NCBI GenBank assembly: GCA_001556025.1
Contig: LSIB01000073.1
Span: forward strand, 1 to 23,268
Length of the DNA: 23,268 nucleotides
Source: Rhizobiales bacterium CCH3-A5
GTDB taxonomy: Bacteria > Pseudomonadota > Alphaproteobacteria > Rhizobiales > Beijerinckiaceae
Direction of reading: 5' to 3'
Part shown: positions 6,126 through 14,309 of the stretch, piece by piece
How the letters are laid out: each line of letters starts with the position of its first letter
Numbering within the stretch: the stretch's first letter is position 1
Position numbers and translations under genes: made by a program
The notes under the pieces: model-generated
Told to the model about the DNA's origin: nothing
Database searches by the model: none
Seen by the model: the letters and a program-made list of their open reading frames with translations, nothing else

Positions 6126-8276
6126 TCAGGCCTCGGCAGCGTCGCGCTCGCGGGCGTCGAAGGGCAGGTTCTGCCCGTCATGGGGCTGGTCGAGCACCAG
6201 CGACACGGGAGCCTTGGTCAGGTCAGCGAGGCGATAGGCCGCCTCGACCGCATGGCCGTTGCTGGCCGTGCCGGCCATGACGAGACCGCCCTGGGCGCGG
6301 CCCGCGAGCGGCGAGAGCACGGCGCTGTCGTCATTGGAGGCGGCGGCGACGAGCACCCAGTCATAGGTCTCGCAGAGCGCGTCGAGCGCGACCTCGACGA
6401 GATCGGGCGCGGCCAGCACGGCATCGCGGCCGGCATGGCCGGGGCCGATGCGGTGCAGCCGCGAGCCGGGTTCGCGCATGATGATGTCGGAGAACAACGC
6501 CTCGCCGGCGAGCAGCTCGGAGAAGCCGGGCTCGCGGCGGTCGCGGTCGGCGACGAGATCGACGATGATGCAACGGCAGCGGCGCGAGAGATGCTCGGCG
6601 AGGTCGCGCGCCGTGGTCGCGCCGGCTGCGCCGCCATCGAGCACCAGCAGCAGCGGGGCCATGCCGCGCGCCGGCTCCTCGATGCGGGCGGCGAGTTCGA
6701 CCAGCGTCTGCTCCGGCCTGTCGGGATCAAGCGTGAGCTGGCCGAGCCTGCCGGCATGGGTCAGCAGCCCGGCGACGCGCTCGCGGCGCGGATCGGTGCG
6801 CGGCACATCGGCTCCCTGACCGACCCAGCCCGGCGCGCGGCGCGGCGCATTTGCGGGTGCGCCGGCCTGCCCGTTGAGCAGTTCGCGCGAGACGATGGTG
6901 GCGAGCGCGACGAGGAACGTCGCCAGCGTCGCGACGATCATGGTCGGGATCTTCTTGGGAAAGGACGGTTCGGTCGGCTCGATGGCGCGCGAGATCACGC
7001 GCGCGTCGGCGGGCGTCGCGTTGACGGCGTCGCGGGCGACCGCCTCGCGATAGCGCAGCATGTACTGCTCGAGCTGGTCGCGCAGCGTCTTGGCCTCGCG
7101 CTCCAGCGCGCGGAGCTGGACCTCGCTGTCATTGGCGCTGGAGACGTTCTTCTTCTGGCCGTCGAGCGCCGCGGTGAAGCTCTCGATGCGCTGGCTGGCG
7201 ATCTTGGCCTCGTTCTCCAGCGTGCGAACGGTGCGCTCGGCTGCGGCCCGGAGCTGGCCTTCGAGATCGGCGAGCTGGGCGTTGAGCTCCTTGATACGCG
7301 GATGCTCGGAGAGAAGGTTGCGCGATTCGAGCGCGATCTGGGCGCGCAGATTGACGCGCTGCTCGATCAGCCGCCGAACGAGTTCGTTGTTGGCGACGTC
7401 GGGGATCTCGAAGGTGCGGCCCTGCCGGATGGCGTCGCGGATCAGCCCGGCTTTGGCCTGCGCCTCGGCCTGCTGGCGGCGCGCATCGGAGAGCTGCGTC
7501 GAGAGGTCGGCGAGCTGCTGGGAGGTGATGGTGGTGTTGTTGGCCCCGACCAGCAGGCCGTTGCGCGAGCGGAACTCCTCGACCTTGGCCTCGGCCTCGG
7601 CGACGCGCTTGCGCAGGGGCTCGATCGTGGTCGAGAGCCAGGAGGAGGCACTGCGGGCGGTGTCCTGCTTGGCGGCTTCCTGCGTCTCCAGATAGGTGTT
7701 GGCGATGATGTTGGCGCCCTTGGCGGCCAGCGCCGGATCCTGCGAAGTGAACTCGACCGCGACGATGCGCGACTTGCCGACGGGGAAAACCAGCAGCCGA
7801 TCGTAATACTTCTCCAGAACGCGCTCTTCCGGCGAGCGGTCGGCAGGATGCGCGCCGAGGCCGATCAGCACGCCGATCTTCTTGAGCGCGTTGAGCGCGC
7901 CCGCGCCCGAATCGAATTCGCTGTTGCCGACGAGGCCGATGCGCTTGATCGCCTCGCGCGCCAGATCGCGCGACATGATGAGCTGGACCTGGCTCTGCAC
8001 GGCCTCGCTGTCGAACTGCTGGCCGCCGCCCTCCCCGCCGTTCTGGCCGGGGCGGGTGTAGAAGCTGTCGCGGTTCTCCAGCAGGATGCGGGCCTCGCCG
8101 GTGTAGCGCGCCGGAATCAGGTTGACGGCGACGAAGGACAGGCCGAGCGCCGCCAGCGTGGGCCCGATGATCCAGGCCTTGCGCTGCTTGATCGCAGCCC
8201 AGAGCGCCGCGAGATCGAGCATGTCGCCCCGGTTCTCGCCGGCATCCCGCATCTGGCTATCGGTGTGAGCGGTCAT
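6126..8276 (-). CDS. Wzc/GumC-like EPS chain-length protein with degenerate kinase domain
   Basis: A 716-residue inner-membrane protein of the Wzz/Wzc family, which controls EPS chain length and works with the Wza exporter. Order of parts: cytoplasmic N-terminus, membrane segment about 34-54, a long periplasmic region rich in coiled coil (about 200-415), the proline motif PTEPSFPKK, a second membrane segment about 443-465, then a cytoplasmic domain placed like a bacterial tyrosine kinase. That domain looks inactive. The Walker A position reads DGGAAGATTA (546-555) with no GK[ST]. The A' position reads CIIVDLVADRDR (569-580). The Walker B position reads YDWVLVAAAS (638-647), lacking the usual Asp. 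No C-terminal tyrosine cluster exists. Start chosen at the ATG at 8276. Divergent from the wza-like gene. Confidence 0.88.
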   Translation of the reverse strand: MTAHTDSQMRDAGENRGDMLDLAALWAAIKQRKAWIIGPTLAALGLSFVAVNLIPARYTGEARILLENRDSFYTRPGQNGGEGGGQQFDSEAVQSQVQLIMSRDLAREAIKRIGLVGNSEFDSGAGALNALKKIGVLIGLGAHPADRSPEERVLEKYYDRLLVFPVGKSRIVAVEFTSQDPALAAKGANIIANTYLETQEAAKQDTARSASSWLSTTIEPLRKRVAEAEAKVEEFRSRNGLLVGANNTTITSQQLADLSTQLSDARRQQAEAQAKAGLIRDAIRQGRTFEIPDVANNELVRRLIEQRVNLRAQIALESRNLLSEHPRIKELNAQLADLEGQLRAAAERTVRTLENEAKIASQRIESFTAALDGQKKNVSSANDSEVQLRALEREAKTLRDQLEQYMLRYREAVARDAVNATPADARVISRAIEPTEPSFPKKIPTMIVATLATFLVALATIVSRELLNGQAGAPANAPRRAPGWVGQGADVPRTDPRRERVAGLLTHAGRLGQLTLDPDRPEQTLVELAARIEEPARGMAPLLLVLDGGAAGATTARDLAEHLSRRCRCIIVDLVADRDRREPGFSELLAGEALFSDIIMREPGSRLHRIGPGHAGRDAVLAAPDLVEVALDALCETYDWVLVAAASNDDSAVLSPLAGRAQGGLVMAGTASNGHAVEAAYRLADLTKAPVSLVLDQPHDGQNLPFDARERDAAEA

Positions 8277-8483
8277 GACCCATCCATTCACGCAAAACTG
8301 TCGCCCGCTGAACAGGGACGCAGGGTCAAGCAAACCCGATTAAGGTTAGTGGCCGGTTAATGTCGGAAACGGACGCTCCAGCTGGGGGCGACAACTTTCG
8401 AGAGTCCCGCCGATCGCGCGTCACGCTTTGTTAACCACGTCGACCTAACTCTGAATGCAGTTTCTGCATGGGTATCGCACGTG
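8277..8483. promoter_or_regulatory. Divergent regulatory region of the EPS export genes with a 15-bp palindrome
   Basis: This gap separates the divergent Wzc-like and Wza-like genes. It holds the perfect palindrome ATGCAGTTTCTGCAT at 8455-8469, 14 bases ahead of the wza-like start. It also holds TTAA motifs at 8340 and 8357, and TTAACCA at 8431-8437, which resembles a CtrA half-site. No convincing -35/-10 pair could be assigned on either strand. Shared control of both transporter genes from this region is an inference from layout. Confidence 0.45.
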
Positions 8484-9044
8484 ATGAGTCGACAGCTCGC
8501 CTCTCTCGCACTGGCCGCCGCCCTGGCGGCGGGCGCCTGCGCGCCGCGTTATGTCGCGTCCGAATACGCTGTCGCCGAGACGCAGGGGCCCTACCGCCTC
8601 GCCAGCGGCGACCGGCTCAGGATCATCGTCTTCGGGCAGGACAATCTTTCCAATATCTACGCGGTCGATGGCGCGGGGCGGATTTCGATGCCGCTGATCG
8701 ACACGGTGGAGGCGCAAGGCCGCACCACGCAGCAGCTCGAACGGGTAATCGAGGCCAAGCTGCGCGGAGGTTTCCTGCGAGAGCCGAAGGTCTCGGTCGA
8801 GATCGACGCCTACCGCCCCTTCTTCGTCCTCGGCGAGGTCGCGAATTCTGGTCAGTTCCCTTACGTCAACGGCATGACCGTGCAGACCGCGGTTGCGATC
8901 GCTGGCGGATTCACGCCGCGCGGGCAGCGCTCCTGGGCCGAGGTCACGCGGCAGGTCGAGGGCCAGCTGATCACGGCCTCGGTGCCGATCACCTATGCCG
9001 TGCAACCCGGCGACACCATCGTCATCAAGGAACGCTGGTTCTGA
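8484..9044 (+). CDS. Polysaccharide export outer-membrane lipoprotein (Wza/GumB/ExoF type)
   Basis: A 186-residue lipoprotein. The signal peptide ends in LAAGAC with Cys19 as the probable lipidated residue. A Poly_export domain follows (about 33-110, including YRLASGDRLRIIVFGQDNLS and GRISMPLIDTVEAQG), then one SLBB-like domain (about 113-170, FFVLGEVANSGQFPYVNGMT). Such proteins form the outer-membrane and periplasmic channel for capsular or exopolysaccharide. The short length and single SLBB domain fit the GumB-like class rather than full-length Wza. The start could be ATG 8484 or the GTG immediately before it at 8481; neither has a strong ribosome site. A GT4 gene follows 19 bases later, probably in one operon. 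Confidence 0.92.
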   Translation: MSRQLASLALAAALAAGACAPRYVASEYAVAETQGPYRLASGDRLRIIVFGQDNLSNIYAVDGAGRISMPLIDTVEAQGRTTQQLERVIEAKLRGGFLREPKVSVEIDAYRPFFVLGEVANSGQFPYVNGMTVQTAVAIAGGFTPRGQRSWAEVTRQVEGQLITASVPITYAVQPGDTIVIKERWF

Positions 9045-9063
9045 AGACCAGCGGGAGATCGCC

Positions 9064-10227
9064 ATGACGGACGCCGCCCCCGCGCGCCGGCTGCGCATCC
9101 TGCATGTCTTCCGGGCCCCGCTCGGCGGGCTGTTCCGCCATGTCCAGGATCTGGCGCGCGGCCAGGTCGCCCGCGGGCACGAGGTCGGCATCTTCTGCGA
9201 TTCGACCACGGGCGGCGCGCGCGCCGACGAGGTCTTCGCCGAGCTTGGCCCCCAGCTTGGGCTCGGCGTGACGCGCGTTCCGATGTCGCGCTATCCCAGC
9301 TTCACCGACGCCAGGGCCCAGGCGAGCGCGGCTTCGACGCGCGCGCGTCTCGCCCCCGACATCGTCCATGCCCATGGCTCCAAGGGCGGCGTCTATGCGC
9401 GCCTGCCTGCGCTGGTGACGCCGAAGCGCGCTTACGTCACCGCCTATACCCCCCATGGCGGCAGCTTCAACTACAAGCCGGGCAGCATCGAACATAAGAT
9501 CTATATGGCGGTCGAGCGCCTGCTGGAGCGCGCCACCGATATGTTCCTGTTCGAGAGCGCCTTCATTGCCGGGCGTTTCGAGGCCCATATCGGACACATG
9601 CCCTCGACCGACCACCGCATCGTGCTCAACGGCATCTCGCAGGCCGAGTTCGAGCCGATCGACCACGCGCAGGCCGGATACGACCTCGTCTATCTCGGCG
9701 AGTTGCGCTCGGCCAAGGGCGTCGACACGCTGATCGAAGCGCTCAGCCTGCTGAAGACGCGCGACGGACTGACGCCGCGCATGCTGATCGTCGGTTCGGG
9801 ACCCGACGAGGCGGAGCTGCGGCGCATGACCGTGCAGCAGGGCGTCGACGCGCAATGCGTGTTCGAGCCGCCGGGGCCAATCCGAAAGGCGCTGTCGCAG
9901 GCGCGCATCATGGTGATCCCGTCACGGGCGGAATCGCTGCCCTATGTCATCCTGGAGGCGGCGGCTGCGGCCCAGCCGCTGATCTCGACCGATGTCGGCG
10001 GCATCAAGGAGATCTATGGCCCGGCGCATCGCGGCCGGCTGATCCCGCCCGACGACCCGGTGATCCTGGCCGACGCGATCCTGTCGATGCTGGCGACGCC
10101 GCAGGCGCAGCGGTTGGTGCAGGCGGCCGATCTCGCCGAGCATGTGCGCCAGAACTTCGCGCTCGACGCCATGATCGACGGGGTGCTGGCGGCCTATGCG
10201 GATGCCATGGCGGCGCGCGGACGCTGA
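9064..10227 (+). CDS. Glycosyltransferase family 4 (GT-B fold)
   Basis: A 387-residue retaining glycosyltransferase, expected at the cytoplasmic face of the inner membrane adding a sugar to the lipid-linked EPS unit. The N-terminal domain opens RILHVFRAPLGGLFRHVQDL. The C-terminal nucleotide-sugar domain has LGELRSAKGVDTLIEAL (Arg215 and Lys219 contact phosphate in the family). It also has the EX7E motif in RAESLPYVILEAA (Glu290 and Glu298), then STDVGGIKEI. The ATG at 9064 is preceded by GGGAG; a longer upstream frame overlaps the wza-like gene. It is the only elongating glycosyltransferase seen in the locus. The sugar donor cannot be read from sequence. Confidence 0.92.
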   Translation: MTDAAPARRLRILHVFRAPLGGLFRHVQDLARGQVARGHEVGIFCDSTTGGARADEVFAELGPQLGLGVTRVPMSRYPSFTDARAQASAASTRARLAPDIVHAHGSKGGVYARLPALVTPKRAYVTAYTPHGGSFNYKPGSIEHKIYMAVERLLERATDMFLFESAFIAGRFEAHIGHMPSTDHRIVLNGISQAEFEPIDHAQAGYDLVYLGELRSAKGVDTLIEALSLLKTRDGLTPRMLIVGSGPDEAELRRMTVQQGVDAQCVFEPPGPIRKALSQARIMVIPSRAESLPYVILEAAAAAQPLISTDVGGIKEIYGPAHRGRLIPPDDPVILADAILSMLATPQAQRLVQAADLAEHVRQNFALDAMIDGVLAAYADAMAARGR

Positions 10228-10266
10228 GCGCTGCGGTTGAGACAGTGATCTCGCGCGAAGTCTTTT

Positions 10267-10290
10267 CGCTCGGCTGATTCCAGCCGAGCG
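10267..10290. terminator. Strong hairpin between convergent genes, no U tract
   Basis: CGCTCGGCTG (10267-10276) pairs perfectly with CAGCCGAGCG (10281-10290) around the tetraloop ATTC. It lies in the 72-bp gap between the GT4 gene and the convergent mdtI. Four T residues precede the stem on the plus strand and no T tract follows it on either strand. It may block both transcripts or stabilise their 3' ends, but it is not a classical intrinsic terminator. Confidence 0.55.
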
Positions 10291-10299
10291 GAACGCGCG

Positions 10300-10638
10300 C
10301 TACAGCAGCTTCAGCGCCACTACGCCGGCGATGACGAGACCCATCCCGGCCCAGCCGCCCGGACGGATGCGCTGGCCGAAGACGAGCGCGCCGATGATCG
10401 CGGTGATCACCAGCCCCGCCCCGCCCCAGACTGCGTAGGCGACCGAGAGGTCCATGCCGCGGATCGCCTGCGCGAGCGCGGCGAAGGCGCCGATGACCAG
10501 CGCCACGCCGAGCGCGCCGTGCCATCGGCGCTTCATGCCGTCGGAGAGCTTGAGCAGCCAGGTTCCGCCGACTTCGAGGATGACGGCCAGCGCCAGCCAG
10601 AGCAGGGCGAGCGATTGCGGAAGAAGGGGGGCGATCAT
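10300..10638 (-). CDS. mdtI: SMR-family exporter subunit, MdtI-like
   Basis: A 112-residue protein with four membrane helices. It strongly resembles E. coli MdtI, one half of the MdtJI spermidine exporter. Shared stretches are LALAVILEVGG..LLKLSDG and QAIRGMDLSVAYAVWGG. The essential SMR glutamate of helix 1 is in AVILEVGG, and the tryptophan of helix 3 is in AYAVWGG. Its ATG overlaps the mdtJ stop by 4 bases (ATGA), and GGGGAG lies just upstream, so the two subunits are translationally coupled as expected for an obligate heterodimer. Expected role is proton-driven polyamine or cation efflux at the inner membrane. Guanidinium-type or drug substrates remain possible. Function in EPS export is unlikely but the location inside the locus is notable. 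Confidence 0.88.
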   Translation of the reverse strand: MIAPLLPQSLALLWLALAVILEVGGTWLLKLSDGMKRRWHGALGVALVIGAFAALAQAIRGMDLSVAYAVWGGAGLVITAIIGALVFGQRIRPGGWAGMGLVIAGVVALKLL

Positions 10639-10988
10639 GCCGGGCTCCCCTCTTCATCGCCTCCGCCGCTGGCGACGCCACGCTCCAGCAGAACGATGCC
10701 GGCGATGATCGCAGCGAGCGCGGCGATACGCCCGGGCGTCAGGTGCTCGCCGAAGAGCCAATGCCCGGCGACGGCAATGCCGACGATGCCGAGCCCCTCC
10801 CAGACCGCATAGGCGACCGCCAGAGGGATGACCCGCAGCGCGACGCTAAGGAGGGCGAAGGACAGTCCGATCAGGAGGAGCGGCAGGATGGCGACGAGCA
10901 GAGGGGCCGAGACGAACGACTTCAGCGCGGCCGTCGCGACGATCTCGACGGCGATGGCCGCGAGCAGAATCAACCAATGGAAAGACAT
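10635..10988 (-). CDS. mdtJ: SMR-family exporter subunit, MdtJ-like
   Basis: A 117-residue four-helix SMR protein and the first gene of the pair. Similarities to E. coli MdtJ include the helix-1 glutamate in AIAVEIVATAALK, LAVAYAVWEGLGI in helix 3, and a longer charged C-terminal tail (ERGVASGGGDEEGSPA) than its partner. The ATG at 10988 begins the first membrane helix. An in-frame extension back to 11180 is not supported because it adds a polar, non-conserved stretch. The ribosome site is weak, and the predicted transcript starts nearly 200 bases upstream, so leader RNA control is plausible. With MdtI it should form a heterodimeric exporter of spermidine or similar cations. Confidence 0.87.
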   Translation of the reverse strand: MSFHWLILLAAIAVEIVATAALKSFVSAPLLVAILPLLLIGLSFALLSVALRVIPLAVAYAVWEGLGIVGIAVAGHWLFGEHLTPGRIAALAAIIAGIVLLERGVASGGGDEEGSPA

Positions 10989-11088
10989 GGAGCACACAGG
11001 GCGGAACGGATGTCGGACGGTGCGGGTGCAGGTCCGGTCGGTTCGGCAATCGTTTGAGTTTTCAGGATGAGTTCGAGAATAAGACTTC

Positions 11089-11146
11089 GGTGGGGATCGC
11101 CACCCAAGCAGCACAGCGTCATATCCAGCCTCGGCTCTCGCCGAGG
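11089..11146 (-). promoter_or_regulatory. Structured leader of the mdtJI mRNA (two hairpins)
   Basis: Read leftward, the predicted mdtJI leader forms CCTCGGC-GAGA-GCCGAGG (11146-11129), a perfect 7-bp stem with a GNRA tetraloop. About 25 bases later comes GGTGG-CGATCC-CCACC (11104-11089). Roughly 100 unstructured-looking bases separate these from the mdtJ start. I could not match this to a known riboswitch class, including the guanidine (ykkC) classes. A regulatory role is inference from leader length and structure. Confidence 0.4.
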
Positions 11147-11192
11147 ACATGTTCCGCTCGAAAATGTGCTTCTCAGACACTCATCACGAACT

Positions 11193-11221
11193 CATATGAG
11201 CGAAAACTCTATTTCTGTCAA
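11193..11221 (-). promoter_or_regulatory. Probable mdtJI promoter
   Basis: On the minus strand a perfect TTGACA (11221-11216) is followed after 17 bases by CATATG (11198-11193), lying in the most AT-rich part of the gap. The -35 is excellent and the -10 is weak. The -10 falls inside the palindrome CTCATATGAG, which could be an operator. Transcription would start near 11186, giving a leader of about 200 bases before mdtJ. Confidence 0.5.
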
Positions 11222-11511
11222 CGATCAGTGGCGATTTCATCATTTTTCTGGAAACCTCACGCGGGTTCCGCATCAAGAAAACCTGCATCAATACCTTGAG
11301 CCGTCAGGCGAAAAACGGCTTTCCCGAAACCGCCGTTCGGACGCGCTTTCGCAGCGAAACGGAGCCCGATATCGCGCTCTCCCCGACCCGGCCATCGGCG
11401 AATCCCTGGAAACAGCGAGGCGTCGGATTAAGCCTTCCGTGAGCATTTTGGAGTAGCGCTTGGTCAAGATCGGCGGGCATCGCCGCGCCGGTCGGCCAGG
11501 GATGTGACGTC

Positions 11512-13065
11512 ATGGGCGCCTTCGATGTTCGCGATCTGATCAAGGTCGATGCGGCCTCCGCAACGATGGCGGACATGGCCGGCACTGACGCCGCCCGCCC
11601 GACCCGCGTCTTCCACCCGCTGGCCGAACGCATCGCCGCCATGCCAGTCAAGCCGACGCTCTCTCCGGTGATGATCGAGGGCTTCGTGCGGCTGTTCGAC
11701 GTGCTGGCGGTGGTCGGCGTCGGCGGGTTCGTCTACTGGCTTTACGTCGCTGGCAATGTCGAGAGCGCGACGACCTACCAGATCACGATTCCGCTGCTCG
11801 CCGTGGGGGCGCTGGGCACCTTCCAGGCCCTGCAGCTCTACCATATCGGCGCGCTGCGCCATTTCATCACCATGGCGGTCAGGCTCACGGCCGGCTGGAC
11901 CACCCTGTTCTTGATCACGCTGGCGGCGTTCTTCTTTCTGAAGATCGGCGACCAGGTCTCGCGCGTCTGGCTGGCGAGCCTCTATGCCGGGGGCCTCGGC
12001 GCGCTGCTGTTCGAGCGGCTTTGCGTCACGCTGGGCGTGCGCCACCTCACCCGGATGGGCCGGCTGGAGCGCCGCACCGCGATCGTCGGCGGCGGCGAGG
12101 CTGGCGAGGCGTTGATCAAGGCGCTGGAGATGCAGCGCGACACGGGACTTCGCGTCTGCGGCGTCTTCGACGACCGAAACGACGACCGCTCGCCCGATCT
12201 CGTCGCGGGTTACCCGAAGCTCGGCACCATCGACGACCTCGTCGAATTCGCGCGCCGCACCAAGCTCGACCTCGTGATCTTCACGCTGCCGATCTCGGCC
12301 GAGGCGCGGCTGTTGACCATGCTGCGCAAGCTCTGGGTGCTGCCGATCGACATCCGCCTCTCGGCCCATATGTCCAAGCTCAGGTTCAGGCCGCGCTCCT
12401 ATTCCTATATCGGTGCCGTGCCGGTGCTCGATGTGTTCGACCGGCCGATCGCGGACTGGGACATCGTCGTCAAGTTCCTGTTCGACAAGGTGGTCGGCAC
12501 GCTGGCGCTGATCGCGCTCTCGCCGCTGATGATCGCCACCGCGATCGCGATCAAGCTCGACTCGAAGGGGCCGGTGCTGTTCCGGCAGAAGCGCTACGGC
12601 TTCAACAACGAACTGATCGAGGTGTTCAAGTTCCGCTCGCTCTATCACGAGATGAGCGACTTCGCCGCCAGCAAGCAGGTCACCAAGGACGATCCGCGCG
12701 TGACCCGCGTGGGCCGTTTCATCCGCAAGACCTCGATCGACGAACTGCCACAGCTCTTTAACGTGATCCTGAAGGGCGATCTCTCGCTGGTCGGGCCCCG
12801 CCCCCACGCGATCCACGCCAAGGCCTCGGACCGCGCCTATGAGCAGGTCGTCGACGGCTATTTCGCCCGCCACAAGGTCAAGCCCGGCATTACCGGCTGG
12901 GCCCAGGTCAATGGCTGGCGCGGCGAGACCGACACCGAGGACAAGATCCAGCGCCGCGTCGAGCACGACCTCTACTATATCGAGAACTGGTCGGTGCTGC
13001 TCGACATCTACATCCTGGTCAAGACGCCGCTCTCGCTGATGACGAAGAACGAGAACGCCTATTGA
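11512..13065 (+). CDS. Undecaprenyl-phosphate sugar phosphotransferase (WcaJ-type)
   Basis: A 517-residue membrane enzyme that starts EPS repeat-unit synthesis by transferring a sugar-1-phosphate, usually glucose, to undecaprenyl phosphate. It has four N-terminal membrane helices (about 61-80, 92-110, 127-145, 155-172) and a CoA-binding-like Rossmann domain with [10 protein letters not shown] near 191-200. The catalytic polyprenyl sugar-transferase domain spans about 322-517. Visible catalytic-domain motifs are KFRS (373-376), DELPQL (410-415), VGPRP (427-431) and [11 protein letters not shown] (458-468). Full length for the WcaJ/TIGR03023 type. AGGGA precedes the ATG. The TTG start of the next gene overlaps its stop codon, so the two form an operon. 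A galactose-specific (WbaP) enzyme is less likely from the fold but not excluded. Confidence 0.93.
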   Translation: MGAFDVRDLIKVDAASATMADMAGTDAARPTRVFHPLAERIAAMPVKPTLSPVMIEGFVRLFDVLAVVGVGGFVYWLYVAGNVESATTYQITIPLLAVGALGTFQALQLYHIGALRHFITMAVRLTAGWTTLFLITLAAFFFLKIGDQVSRVWLASLYAGGLGALLFERLCVTLGVRHLTRMGRLERRTAIVGGGEAGEALIKALEMQRDTGLRVCGVFDDRNDDRSPDLVAGYPKLGTIDDLVEFARRTKLDLVIFTLPISAEARLLTMLRKLWVLPIDIRLSAHMSKLRFRPRSYSYIGAVPVLDVFDRPIADWDIVVKFLFDKVVGTLALIALSPLMIATAIAIKLDSKGPVLFRQKRYGFNNELIEVFKFRSLYHEMSDFAASKQVTKDDPRVTRVGRFIRKTSIDELPQLFNVILKGDLSLVGPRPHAIHAKASDRAYEQVVDGYFARHKVKPGITGWAQVNGWRGETDTEDKIQRRVEHDLYYIENWSVLLDIYILVKTPLSLMTKNENAY

Positions 13066-14309
13066 GCGCGCTCGCCGACCGCAACGACGCCGGCCATGGC
13101 CGCTCGCGCGGCCTGACGATCTCCTATGCCGCGATCAAGCGCGGCACGCTCTGGCTGCTGGCGGCCTGCAGCGGCTTCGCGCTGATCGAGCCCTCGCCCT
13201 ATGAACTCGTCTTCCTGCTGACGCTGTTCGCGTTCGCGCTGACGGGCGTGCGCTTCTCGCAGAAGCTGATCCCGCTGGCGCTGCTGCTGCTGCTCTACAA
13301 TCTCGGCGGCGTCATCTCGCTGATCCCGTGGATGGACGAGGCGCCCTCGGTGCGCTTCACCGCCGTCTCGGTCTACCTGATGATCACCGCGATCTTCCTT
13401 GCGGCGATCATGGCCGAGGACGCGTATGGCCGCATCGAGACGCTGCGCAAGGGCTACCTCTTCGCCGCATGGTGCGCGAGCTTCGCCGGCCTGCTCGGCT
13501 ATTTCGACGTGGCGGGGCTGGGCTCCGTGTTCTCGCTCTACGGGCGCGCCTCGGGCACCTTCAAGGACCCCAACGTGCTCGGCCCCTTTTTGGTGCTGCC
13601 GATCGTGTTTGCATTGCAGCACATCCTGATCGGCCGGATCGGCCTGCTGCGCGGGCTCTTCATCATGAGCCTGCCGCTGGCGGCCCTGTTCCTGACGTTC
13701 TCGCGCGGCGCCTGGGGCAACCTCGCAGCCGCCGCGCTGATGATGATCGCGCTGACCTTCCTGACCTCTCCCAACGCCTCGCGCCGCACGCGCATCGTCT
13801 TCCTGACGCTGGTCGCGCTTGGCGCACTCGTCGCGGCGCTGCTGATCGCGTTGTCGTTCGAGAACATCCGGGCGGTCTTCGAGGTGCGCGCCACGCTGGA
13901 CCAGAGCTACGACCAGGGCGTCACCGGCCGCTTCGGCAACCAGTTGCGCTCGATTCCGCTGCTGCTCGACCTGCCCAACGGCTTCGGGCCGCTGCGCTTC
14001 CGCTTCTTCTTTCCGGAAGACCCGCACAACGTCTACATCAACGCCTTCGCCTCTTATGGCTGGCTCGGCGGCTTCGCCTGGCTCGGCCTGATGGGCGCGA
14101 CGGCCTATGTCGGCTGGACGCTGGTCTTTCGCCGCACTCCGACGCAGAACCACGCGATCGTGCTCTGGTCGGTGCTGTTCGTGACGATCCTGCAAGGGCT
14201 GCAGATCGACACCGACCACTGGCGGCATTTCTACCTGCTGCTCGGGCTGGTCTGGGGGCTGGCGGCGCTGAAGGATCCAGCAACGCGCGATCCTGCAGTC
14301 GCGCGCTGA
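13062..14309 (+). CDS. O-antigen ligase / EPS polymerase family membrane protein (Wzy-like)
   Basis: A 415-residue protein with about ten hydrophobic helices, in the Wzy/WaaL superfamily. In this EPS context it most likely polymerises repeat units at the periplasmic face. Recognisable stretches are GTFKDPNVLGPFL (165-177), TFSRGAWGN (212-220) and the long periplasmic loop ending in PHNVYINAFASYGWLGG (321-337), typical of the family. The likely start is TTG at 13062, giving a TTGA overlap with the upstream stop codon and GAACGAGAA shortly before it. Its stop codon TGA abuts the stop of the convergent methyltransferase gene (TGATCA). Polymerase versus ligase cannot be settled by sequence; neighbours favour polymerase. 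Confidence 0.88.
   Translation: MSALADRNDAGHGRSRGLTISYAAIKRGTLWLLAACSGFALIEPSPYELVFLLTLFAFALTGVRFSQKLIPLALLLLLYNLGGVISLIPWMDEAPSVRFTAVSVYLMITAIFLAAIMAEDAYGRIETLRKGYLFAAWCASFAGLLGYFDVAGLGSVFSLYGRASGTFKDPNVLGPFLVLPIVFALQHILIGRIGLLRGLFIMSLPLAALFLTFSRGAWGNLAAAALMMIALTFLTSPNASRRTRIVFLTLVALGALVAALLIALSFENIRAVFEVRATLDQSYDQGVTGRFGNQLRSIPLLLDLPNGFGPLRFRFFFPEDPHNVYINAFASYGWLGGFAWLGLMGATAYVGWTLVFRRTPTQNHAIVLWSVLFVTILQGLQIDTDHWRHFYLLLGLVWGLAALKDPATRDPAVAR

Larger units (their letters stand above)
10989..11511. other. 523-bp intergenic region between mdtJ and the sugar transferase gene
   Basis: I see no credible gene here. The part at 11155-11310 is clearly more AT-rich than the surrounding coding DNA. 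It contains a probable leftward mdtJI promoter and leader hairpins (listed separately). It also contains the palindrome CTCATATGAG at 11191-11200, inverted arms AACGGC/GCCGTT at 11314-11319 and 11332-11337, and the 13-bp palindrome TTTCGCAGCGAAA at 11347-11359. The last two lie 150-200 bases ahead of the rightward sugar transferase gene and may be its operators. I could not assign a -35/-10 pair for that gene. Confidence 0.5.

Noticed and set aside
6180..8360. 726-codon open frame antisense to the Wzc-like gene
   Set aside because: It mirrors a clear gene in GC-rich DNA, has a low-complexity Arg/Gly/Ala/Asp composition and no recognisable domain. It is a shadow frame.
10300..10988. SMR pair as an ArnE/ArnF-like lipid-sugar flippase for the EPS locus
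   Set aside because: Both subunits keep the helix-1 glutamate and the helix-3 tryptophan of cation exporters, and the sequences follow MdtI/MdtJ closely. They are also transcribed against the EPS genes.
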